Shown here: positions 57,511-64,000 of the stretch, piece after piece
Layout of the letters: each line of letters starts with the position of its first letter
Position numbering within the stretch: position 1 is the stretch's first letter
Assembly (NCBI GenBank): GCA_017433975.1
Contig: JAFRGD010000012.1
Coordinates: 62,001-126,000 of the forward strand
Length of the DNA stretch: 64,000 nt
Origin: Mogibacterium sp.
Lineage (GTDB): Bacteria > Bacillota > Clostridia > Peptostreptococcales > Anaerovoracaceae
Direction: 5' to 3'
The notes under the pieces: model-generated
What the model was told of the DNA's origin: nothing
The model's database searches: none
What the model saw: only the letters and a program-made list of their open reading frames with translations
Program-made: the position numbers and the translations under genes

Positions 57511-57593
57511 AAGCGCTCCTCCCCAATCCCTGTGTGTGAAGCAGTGAAAACTGTCGATCATGCAGGGATTTTTTGGAAATTTTTTAAAATTCA

Positions 57594-57625
57594 TCAAACC
57601 TCGCGGAATCAAAATGGCACTAATA
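57594..57625 (+). promoter_or_regulatory. ECF-type promoter-like motif, copy 2 (lipoprotein gene)
   Basis: TCAAACC (57594-57600), 17-bp spacer, CACTAATA (57618-57625), 41 bp before the ATG at 57667. Identical core elements and spacing to 54012-54043, with unrelated spacer halves next to the -35. Confidence 0.7.
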
Positions 57626-57666
57626 TACAGAAGGTTAAAACATAGGTTTATTTTGGGGAGGAAATT

Positions 57667-58683
57667 ATGGAACAGAAAGTCAAAATGAACAGACTTTGGA
57701 AGATCGTTACTATCCTGTTGCTTGGCATGCTTCTCGTTTCCTGCGGGAGCCCGTCCCCGAGCGATCAGGTAATGAAAGACATCGAGGACTTTAAAAAAAT
57801 CAGTTTCGATGACCTGTTGAGTGAAATGGGCAACGGGGAAGGCGAAGCGCTCTTTCGCGGAATTGTCAGCAATGACAGATATGCAAAGGCGATCTTCGAC
57901 AAGGTCATGGACTTTGACTATGAGATCAACAGCGAAACGATTTCGGAGGACGGAAACTACGCTGAAGTGACGGTCACGATTAAGACGTACCCGTTCGGTG
58001 AAACGAATGCGAAATCAATGGCGGAAATCGCGGTCCAGGCGTTCTTCGGTGGAATCGATTTTGAGGAGGCGGTCGTCGATAATTTTCTGAACCTCAGGGA
58101 AAAGTCTTTCTCCAGGACGGTCGTGATCCACTGCACAAAGACAAACCGCGGCTGGCAGACCGACCTCCGGAGCAACGAAGATTTCGTCGACGGCATCCTG
58201 GGAGGCTCGATTACCGGCGTCAAGGTTCTCGAGGACTTTGTGGAAGATGCGGCGGATGACGTATGGGGTTCCGATGATTACAGCGACGCAGACGCTTCGG
58301 CCGACGCAGACACGGCCGGCGTCCCGGACGGCAACGGGGCGCTGACGCTCGAAGATTACCTGGTGGCAAACCCTGAAGTCGTTTGGAAACTCGAAGAGAC
58401 GCTTTTCGGCGAGGAGTACTATGGAGAAGTCGCGATTGACGGAAACAAAATCATCCTGTTGGTAGACTTTTCTGCCATGTACGGCTCCGATGACGAACTG
58501 GACGATGAAACACTTCCGATGGTTCAGGAGGTGGTTGACGCGGCCTTTGACGATTCCGAGATGGAGATCGGTGAGCAGCTCGGAGCGATCGAGGCGGCGA
58601 CCGGCTTCAGCGGCGTTTCGATGGATGTTATGATCATTCAAGGAGAAACCTTGATCTATGAACGGAGCTTCAGCGCATTCTAA
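57667..58683 (+). CDS. Lipoprotein with a C-terminal DUF4854-like domain
   Basis: A 338-residue lipoprotein (lipobox LVSC, Cys26). The middle domain (about 35-190) is of no family I know; an Asp/Ala-rich linker follows; the last ~110 residues (LEDYLVANPEVVWKLEE...ATGFSGVSMDVMIIQGETLIYERSF) resemble DUF4854 of Firmicutes lipoproteins. ATG 57667 follows GGGGAGG. It carries the same promoter motif as the sigma fusion upstream, so it is a likely target and possible sensor partner. Confidence 0.8.
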   Translation: MEQKVKMNRLWKIVTILLLGMLLVSCGSPSPSDQVMKDIEDFKKISFDDLLSEMGNGEGEALFRGIVSNDRYAKAIFDKVMDFDYEINSETISEDGNYAEVTVTIKTYPFGETNAKSMAEIAVQAFFGGIDFEEAVVDNFLNLREKSFSRTVVIHCTKTNRGWQTDLRSNEDFVDGILGGSITGVKVLEDFVEDAADDVWGSDDYSDADASADADTAGVPDGNGALTLEDYLVANPEVVWKLEETLFGEEYYGEVAIDGNKIILLVDFSAMYGSDDELDDETLPMVQEVVDAAFDDSEMEIGEQLGAIEAATGFSGVSMDVMIIQGETLIYERSFSAF

Positions 58684-58750
58684 GGAGGAATGATTCGTTC
58701 CGGTATTTCGGTTGCACTATCGAAATGGGTTTTATTTGGATTGATTGCGG

Positions 58751-58779
58751 TTGACAAACGGATTTGCGTGCGCTATAAT
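58751..58779 (+). promoter_or_regulatory. Consensus sigma-A promoter of the XRE-Uma2 gene
   Basis: TTGACA, 17-bp spacer, TATAAT: all twelve consensus bases. It lies 49 bp before ATG 58829 and excludes an in-frame start at 58745. Confidence 0.9.
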
Positions 58780-58828
58780 GAGCCTGACATACAAACGTTC
58801 CGGAGCGGACGTATGGGAGGGCAATGAT

Positions 58829-59731
58829 ATGAAGGTTTCTCAGCTCAAGGCACGAAAGGTCGAACTCGGTTACACGAACGAGATGGTCGCGGAGCTTTCG
58901 GGCGTGCCGCTCGGCACGGTTCAAAAGATCTTCGGCGGCAGTACATCGGCGCCGAGATATGATACGCTCAAGAAGATCGAGCGCGTTCTCTTTCCGGACA
59001 GCCCGGAGGAGCGGGCGGCGGTCAGCTATGAGGATATCTTGCGCAGCAGTTCGGTTCAGGAGCCTGTCGTCGTTCGAGAGAGCTCCAATCTGGCTTATTA
59101 CGGATACAATAACACCGCGTACGCCGGCAAGCGGCAGGGGGACTACACTGTGGACGACTGGTATCAGCTGCCTGACGGGGTTCGGATGGAGCTGATCGAC
59201 GGCCGGCTGTACGACCTCGCGCCGCCGTCCACCGTGCATCAATATTTGATCGGCCAGGTTTTCAGGACGGTAGATAATAAATTGGTAGATGCCGGCAACG
59301 ACCACTGTCTGCCGCTGATGTCTCCGGTCGGGGTCCAGCTCAACAAGGACAAAAAGAACATGCTTGAGCCCGACATGATCATCGTGTGTGACAAGGAGAA
59401 ATTTGAAAAACGCAAGGGTGTCGTGTACGGTGCGCCGGATTTTGTGATGGAGGTCCTCTCCCCGTCCACCGGCGGCTATGACAGGATCCTCAAGTTTAAC
59501 AAGTATTGGAATGGCGGCGTCCGGGAGTACTGGATCGTTGACCCGCGGGAGGAGCTGATTTACGTATATCAATTCGAGAGGGGCCTCCCGCCCGTGACGT
59601 ACACCTTTGAGGACGCGGTTCCGATCGGGCTTTCCGGCGGAGAAATCGTAGTTGATTTCAAACCGATCGCCAGAAGGATGCGGTCGTTCTTCGGCGACAC
59701 CGCGCCGGCAGGACGGGAAGATGCATTTTGA
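58829..59731 (+). CDS. XRE helix-turn-helix fused to a Uma2-family (DUF820) nuclease-like domain
   Basis: A 300-residue protein. Residues 1-60 form a helix-turn-helix (LKARKVELGYTNEMVAELSGVPLGTVQKIF). Residues about 105-285 match Uma2, a PD-(D/E)xK fold: RMELIDGRLYDLAPPS, EPDMIIVCD, DFVMEVLSPST and REYWIVDPREELIYVY, with acidic residues and a late Lys in place. Uma2 proteins are putative endonucleases of unknown target, abundant in cyanobacteria and some Firmicutes. ATG 58829 follows GGGAGGG. The very strong promoter suggests high expression or tight repression. Confidence 0.85.
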   Translation: MKVSQLKARKVELGYTNEMVAELSGVPLGTVQKIFGGSTSAPRYDTLKKIERVLFPDSPEERAAVSYEDILRSSSVQEPVVVRESSNLAYYGYNNTAYAGKRQGDYTVDDWYQLPDGVRMELIDGRLYDLAPPSTVHQYLIGQVFRTVDNKLVDAGNDHCLPLMSPVGVQLNKDKKNMLEPDMIIVCDKEKFEKRKGVVYGAPDFVMEVLSPSTGGYDRILKFNKYWNGGVREYWIVDPREELIYVYQFERGLPPVTYTFEDAVPIGLSGGEIVVDFKPIARRMRSFFGDTAPAGREDAF

Positions 59732-59762
59732 GGCGGGCAATGGGCATTCCGCGGCACCCGAG

Positions 59763-59791
59763 TTGAAGTTGTTTCAGGGCTGAACTATAAT
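59763..59791 (+). promoter_or_regulatory. Sigma-A promoter of the second lipoprotein gene
   Basis: TTGAAG, 17-bp spacer, TATAAT, 33 bp before ATG 59825. Confidence 0.75.
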
Positions 59792-59824
59792 GTGGACAGA
59801 ACACAACGAAGGAGAAGTCATACC

Positions 59825-60694
59825 ATGAAACAACTTTACAAAAAGATTCTTTCCGTCCTCATGATTCTCGTCATGACGACCGCGCTGGCGGCCTGCGGCT
59901 CTTCCAGCGGCGGCTCCACCGGCCCGACACAGGAGCAGATCGACGAAGCCCTGCGGCTGTATGCCTGCCAGGTCCTGTCCACGGTACGAAACAATCCAAG
60001 CGCAGACAGCGTTTCGGCTGTAGAGCAGGACGACAACGTCGCGCTGTGCGACTTGAACAACGATGGGCTCCCGGATCTGGCTATTTTTGAATACGACCGG
60101 AACGGGTACGGCAGGAAAACCCTTCATTTTTACACCGTCAAGGACGGCAAACTGGTTCGGAGCAATTACGACTTCGTCACGCCGGGAACCGTCGACGACG
60201 GGGCGTTCCTTTACAGCTGCGTTTCCTGGGGCCCGAAGTACGCGTTTTTCATCGATGCAGAGGGACGGCCTTGCCTCGAAGCGGCGCAGGGCGGCGCCAC
60301 CAGCGGCGAATACTGGATGACCGCGTATCAATTTGGTGACGAGCTGCAGGAAACGGAGGGCAGAAAGGACTGGCAGGTCCGGGTTTCCGACGATGTGAGT
60401 TCCGATGTTAAATTTAGCAAGTGGAATATTGAAGGCGCCGGCATCTTTATCGATCGTGAAGTAGTGGAAGAGAATTTTCAGGCCGTCGTGGACGACTACG
60501 ACGCGGAGTTGCAGGGCGCACAAAAGGTTATCTTCTATAGCTACATGGATAGTACGCACTTCAGCGAAGAGCTCCTGGCCGAGGCAGACGATAACAGTAT
60601 GTCGTATGACGAATTTCTGGACTACGTGACGGAGCAAACCGGCACATCCTACGACGAGCTGGTCGATATGTCTTATGAGGATTTCATGGAATAA
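59825..60694 (+). CDS. Lipoprotein with an FG-GAP/EF-like motif
   Basis: A 289-residue lipoprotein (lipobox LAAC, Cys24). After a Gly/Ser stretch it has ALCDLNNDGLPDLAIFEYD followed by HFYTVKDGKLV, the same order as [12 protein letters not shown]...[11 protein letters not shown] in the outer part of the sigma fusion, so the two are probably related. The C-terminal ~60 residues are acidic. ATG 59825 follows AAGGAG. It is 10 bp upstream of a nitroreductase gene. Function unknown. Confidence 0.8.
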   Translation: MKQLYKKILSVLMILVMTTALAACGSSSGGSTGPTQEQIDEALRLYACQVLSTVRNNPSADSVSAVEQDDNVALCDLNNDGLPDLAIFEYDRNGYGRKTLHFYTVKDGKLVRSNYDFVTPGTVDDGAFLYSCVSWGPKYAFFIDAEGRPCLEAAQGGATSGEYWMTAYQFGDELQETEGRKDWQVRVSDDVSSDVKFSKWNIEGAGIFIDREVVEENFQAVVDDYDAELQGAQKVIFYSYMDSTHFSEELLAEADDNSMSYDEFLDYVTEQTGTSYDELVDMSYEDFME

Positions 60695-60704
60695 GGAGGG
60701 TAAC

Positions 60705-61220
60705 ATGGACTTTTTGGAACTCGCAAAAGCAAGATATTCCGTGCGCAAGTTCACGGACCGGCCGGTGGAGCAGGAGAAACTGGATAAAATCATCGAGGCG
60801 GGCAGGGTTGCGCCGACGGCCAAAAACCTGCAGCCGCAGCGCGTTTACATCATGAAGAGCGAAGACGCGATGGCAAAGATGAATAGCCTCACACCGTGCA
60901 TCTACGGCGCGCCGATGGCGCTGCTCTTTTGCTACAACGAAGAGGAAGCTTGGCATAATCCGCAGACGGCCGGCTACAATTCGGGCGAGATGGACGCGAC
61001 GATCGTCGCGACGCACATGATCCTCGAAGCTTGGGAGCAGGGCATCGCGTCCTGCTGGGTCGGGGTCTTCGACCACGATCAGGCGGCCGAGGTCTTCGCG
61101 TTGCCGGCGGAGATCAAGCCGGTTGCAATCATGCCGCTCGGCTACGCGGCCGAGGACGCCGTACCGGCGCCGCGGCACACCGAATACCGTCCGGTTGGCG
61201 ACCTGTTCATCGAACTGTAA
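60705..61220 (+). CDS. Nitroreductase-family flavoprotein
   Basis: A 171-residue FMN enzyme with AKARYSVRKFTDRPVEQEKLD (phosphate-binding R-S-x-R type), RVAPTAKNLQPQR and the C-terminal IMPLGYAAEDAVPAPRH. It is a short form of the family with a reduced lid. ATG 60705 follows AAGGAGGG. It shares a transcript with the lipoprotein gene. The electron acceptor is unknown. Confidence 0.9.
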   Translation: MDFLELAKARYSVRKFTDRPVEQEKLDKIIEAGRVAPTAKNLQPQRVYIMKSEDAMAKMNSLTPCIYGAPMALLFCYNEEEAWHNPQTAGYNSGEMDATIVATHMILEAWEQGIASCWVGVFDHDQAAEVFALPAEIKPVAIMPLGYAAEDAVPAPRHTEYRPVGDLFIEL

Positions 61221-61321
61221 CGGCTTGCAACTGGTCACGATGTAGCGGTTGTCTGCGACACGGACGTTCGGTTGCCGCAATCAGTGTTTTGTTGTGACTG
61301 ATTGTGAGGTCATTAATAAAC

Positions 61322-61367
61322 AAATCCCCACAAAAGCGATCCGACGGGTCGTTTTGTGGGGATTTTG
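61322..61367. terminator. Bidirectional terminator
   Basis: AAATCCCCACAAAA pairs with TTTTGTGGGGATTT (14 bp) plus an inner CGA/TCG, with T runs on both strands. It separates the nitroreductase from the convergent antiporter gene. Confidence 0.9.
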
Positions 61368-61387
61368 GTTGTATATTGCAGTCAGTG

Positions 61388-62731
61388 TTACCGGCGGAAT
61401 GACCTTACAAGATGCCACAGCGGCAGCAGATAGAGATAGCAGGCGAGCAGGATGGAAGAGGTCGGGGCGCCGATGGAAGAGAGCGGGACGGCGCCGGCGA
61501 TGGACCACGGAATCAGCGGGGAGATGACGATGGCGGAGTCTTCGAGGGCGAGCGCAAGGTCGCTCGTGCCGGCGGATGTTGTGTCATCCGTTGTAAAGCC
61601 TGGCAGATCGCCGCAGAGCTGGTGCGTGAGCATGACCGCGAGCGTCTGGTTACAGGCGATCATCGACGCCCCGATCGACGTGACGAGGAGCGCCGCAAAC
61701 GACGTCGAATGCGCCGCGAGCGTTCCGACGGATCCTTTTGCGCGGTCCAGGAGACCGGTTTTTTCAAAAAGTCCCGAGTACGATGCGGAGAGGCACACGA
61801 TTCCGGCGACCTTGAGCATCGAAATGATGCCGCCGCCGTTGATCATCGCCGCAACCTCTGCATCCGCCGCGCGGTAGCCGGTGAACAGGATGGAGATCAG
61901 CTGTGCCAGCGGGACCTTTTGCAGCGCCAGGCAGATCGGCACCGCCGACAGAATGCTCGCCGACATCGCGAGCTGCACCCGCACGCGGCAGAGCGAAAGG
62001 ACGAGGATTACAATGGCAGGAATCAACGCCAGCCAATGGATCCGGAACTCCCGCCCGAACAGCGCGTAGAGGTCGACCGCTTCGCCTGCCGCGGAACCTT
62101 CGCCGTACAAGGAGCCGCCGCCAAACCGGACAACGCCGACCGCCGCGTAAATCGCGCAGGACAGCAGAAACGGCAGAAGCGCCGACCGGAGCATGCGCCG
62201 GATGTTATCGAAAATGTCGGTTTTTGTCAGTTCGGAGACCAGAAGCGCGCTGGTCGAGACCGGGGAGCAGCGATCCCCGAAGAAAATGCCCGAGAGTACC
62301 GCGCCGCCGACCAGCCGCATGTCGACGCCCATGGCCGCGCCCATCGTCGCACAGATGACGCCCATGGTCGCAGCCGTTCCAAACGCGGTCCCTGTGAGCA
62401 TCGATACGCCGCAGTTCAGTAGGAAAGCCATCAGCAGGAACACCGACGGCCGGATGAAGCCGGAAACGTAGCACACGATGGACGGAATCGTTCCGGCAGC
62501 GCGCCAGAGCCCGGTCAGCATGCCGATGAGCATGAAGGTTATCAGTAGCTTTCGCACCTTGACGACGTCGTCAAAGGCAATCGGGACGAGTTCACCCCAC
62601 GAAAAGCCCTTCCGCCGGCCGTACAGCAGGAAGAGCAGCAGCCCGAACGCCAGGGCGTACAGGATCGGAATATTCAAAAGGATGCACAAAAGCAGTGCGG
62701 CGCAGAACGCGCCGAGCGTCAGCCAGTCCAC
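61388..62731 (-). CDS. NhaC-type Na+/H+ antiporter
   Basis: A 447-residue, polytopic membrane protein of the NhaC group. Features include LLNCGVSMLTGTAFGTAATMGVI, the conserved GIFFGDRCSPVSTSALLVSEL and GGGIISMLKVAGIVCLSASYSGLFEKTG. It may also exchange organic acids (MleN-type); sequence alone does not decide. The start is GTG 62731 after CGGAGG, because the first helix begins right there. Confidence 0.88.
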   Translation of the reverse strand: MDWLTLGAFCAALLLCILLNIPILYALAFGLLLFLLYGRRKGFSWGELVPIAFDDVVKVRKLLITFMLIGMLTGLWRAAGTIPSIVCYVSGFIRPSVFLLMAFLLNCGVSMLTGTAFGTAATMGVICATMGAAMGVDMRLVGGAVLSGIFFGDRCSPVSTSALLVSELTKTDIFDNIRRMLRSALLPFLLSCAIYAAVGVVRFGGGSLYGEGSAAGEAVDLYALFGREFRIHWLALIPAIVILVLSLCRVRVQLAMSASILSAVPICLALQKVPLAQLISILFTGYRAADAEVAAMINGGGIISMLKVAGIVCLSASYSGLFEKTGLLDRAKGSVGTLAAHSTSFAALLVTSIGASMIACNQTLAVMLTHQLCGDLPGFTTDDTTSAGTSDLALALEDSAIVISPLIPWSIAGAVPLSSIGAPTSSILLACYLYLLPLWHLVRSFRR

Positions 62732-62867
62732 AAAAGCCTCCGAAAATGCGTGCCGGAACGCGTGGTCGCGGCGGCGGATTTTGCCTCTTCATTGTACCAT
62801 AAATAATGGTGTTATCGTTCTGTCAGTGCCTTTTTTCGACATTTAAATCCCTTTATTTTTCAAAGTG

Positions 62868-62975
62868 TTGACGCCGCAGCGGCGGATGCGGTATAGTGCG
62901 GTTCCAGGCATCGAGCGGCCGCCGATGAGACCCGGAAAACGACGGACCGGTCGGGAGCAGAGGACCCCCGACCGG
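62868..62975 (+). promoter_or_regulatory. Promoter and leader hairpin of the DUF5688-like gene
   Basis: TTGACG, 18-bp spacer, TATAGT (62868-62897). In the leader CCGGTCGGG pairs with CCCGACCGG (62947-62975) without a T run. The long leader (about 110 nt) and hairpin may be regulatory. Confidence 0.5.
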
Positions 62976-63014
62976 CTGGGTTGAAGTGTCTTTTTGAAAC
63001 GCAAGGAGGGAGCA

Positions 63015-63947
63015 ATGACAAAAGAAGAATTTCGCGACGCCGCGATCACGATGCTGCAGGACATGATTCCTGCGTCAATGAAGGTCACGGTGCGCCCGCA
63101 GGAGATCACCAAGGCGAACGACCAGAAGTTGTATGGAATCTGTTTCCAGCGCGAGGGGTCGCTGTCCGCGCCGACCTATTATGTAGATGACTTTTTTGAC
63201 CTGTATCTGCAGGGGACGCCGATGCAGGAGCTGATGGAGCGCCTGTACAAGACGTATCGGGCGGGGCCGGCGGTGTCGCCGGTGCTCGCGGACGCGGAGC
63301 TGCCGCCGTATAACAAGGTAAAGAAGCAGTTCACGCTCCGGCTGCTCGAGAAGGCCCGGAACGAACTGTTCCTGGAGAATGTCCCGTACCGCGAGGTGGG
63401 GAACGGGCTCGTGCTGGTCTGCGACATTTCGTTTTTTTCGGAGGAGGACGGGATCTACAAGACGACGATCAACCAGGATATCGTCGACAAAGAAGGTTAC
63501 GACGTCGACCGCATGTTCCGGGACGCACTCCGGAACGCCCCGCGAATCGATCCGCCGCGCATGATGGGGAACGACCTCGAGCCGGAGGACGACGTGGCGG
63601 AGGGCGTTTATAAAATGTTGTGCCTGACGACGCGGAGCGGCTCGTTCGGGGCGGCGGCATTGTTCTACCCGGGGATGCTCCGGGAACTTGAGCATATCGT
63701 GGAAGAGAGCTACTTCGTCCTGCCGGTCTCACTGCACGAGCTTCTGATCCTGCCGCAGTCGGCGGTGGAGGACCCGGAGTTCCTGATCAGCCTCGCGCCG
63801 AGCGCAAACGCCCGGATCCACCCGTCCGAGGTTCTGACGGACCGGATCCTTTATTATGACCGGATCGCCGGGGAGCTCCTGACGCTGACGCACGCGCTCG
63901 CCGCCGCGCTCCGGAACGGTCCGGTAATCGACGAACTGGTCAGCTGA
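63015..63947 (+). CDS. DUF5688-like protein
   Basis: A 310-residue soluble protein matching in outline the DUF5688 proteins of Lachnospiraceae and relatives: YGICFQREGSLSAPTYYVDDFFDLY early, NVPYREVGNGLVLVCDI in the middle, and SYFVLPVSLHELLILP near the end. No catalytic motif is evident. ATG 63015 follows AAGGAGGG. Downstream 63948-64000 holds nothing recognisable. Confidence 0.7.
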   Translation: MTKEEFRDAAITMLQDMIPASMKVTVRPQEITKANDQKLYGICFQREGSLSAPTYYVDDFFDLYLQGTPMQELMERLYKTYRAGPAVSPVLADAELPPYNKVKKQFTLRLLEKARNELFLENVPYREVGNGLVLVCDISFFSEEDGIYKTTINQDIVDKEGYDVDRMFRDALRNAPRIDPPRMMGNDLEPEDDVAEGVYKMLCLTTRSGSFGAAALFYPGMLRELEHIVEESYFVLPVSLHELLILPQSAVEDPEFLISLAPSANARIHPSEVLTDRILYYDRIAGELLTLTHALAAALRNGPVIDELVS

Positions 63948-64000
63948 CAGAAAAGAATCTACAAAGCATCACAAAAAAGATTGCTGCTTTCGTAAAATTA

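Noticed and set aside
62947-62975. Terminator before the DUF5688-like gene
   Set aside because: A perfect 9-bp stem but no T run; it lies between a good promoter and the gene, so a leader structure is more likely.

Overview
The window is a chromosomal replication-origin region of a high-GC, Gram-positive, Clostridia-like bacterium (Firmicutes/Bacillota). The evidence is the gene content: a DnaD-domain protein, RNase M5, a GdpP-type phosphodiesterase, Jag/KhpB, YidD, a DivIC/FtsB-like protein, a FeoB-associated Cys-rich protein, and a bipartite oriC with a Bacillus-like DnaA-trio. No genus can be assigned from sequence alone. No rRNA, tRNA, CRISPR array, prophage or insertion sequence was seen.

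Left arm (1-23080, mostly minus strand, away from the origin). A tight operon runs rplI, dnaB, a DnaD/DnaC-N fusion, an M23 peptidase, an ftsB-like gene, rnmV, rsmA and rho (cut by the left edge). gdpP and parA-parB lie upstream of it. The set mnmG-rsmG, mnmE, khpB (jag), yidC, yidD, rnpA and rpmH leads to the origin. Small genes are interspersed: lipoprotein, YbaK, PNPOx-like, small transporter, rsmJ and a six-helix membrane protein. Three parS sites (two perfect, one inside rsmJ) lie at 12.3, 13.1 and 17.9 kb.

Origin and right arm (23081-32042). DnaA boxes flank dnaA on both sides. The dnaA-dnaN gap has a DnaA box, a short C-rich stretch, a TAC/TAT trinucleotide run and an AT-rich tract. 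dnaN, recF, gyrB and gyrA follow on the plus strand.

32-51 kb holds housekeeping and accessory genes: nitroreductase, a zinc-ribbon membrane protein, a three-domain DUF3990/DUF3791-like/XRE fusion with its own operator-promoter, CDF transporter, GDPD, U32 peptidase-like enzyme, feoAB with a Cys-rich partner, uvrBA, asparaginase, and an amidohydrolase/GPH-transporter pair. A structured inverted-repeat element with compensatory base changes occurs both between gyrB and gyrA and between uvrB and uvrA.

51.7-64 kb is the most unusual part. It has an intergenic stretch with three TTTGTATC/GATACAAA inverted pairs, and a membrane protein joining an aldolase-like (DapA-like) domain to a 3D-like domain. 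Next comes a 1115-residue protein that joins an ECF sigma factor, a Pro/Gln-rich linker, a membrane helix and a large extracellular region. Its gene and the following lipoprotein gene share a promoter-like motif (TCAAACC, 17-bp spacer, CACTAATA) that is not sigma-A-like, which suggests a self-contained sigma regulon. An XRE-Uma2 fusion, a second lipoprotein, a nitroreductase, an NhaC-type antiporter and a DUF5688-like protein complete the window.
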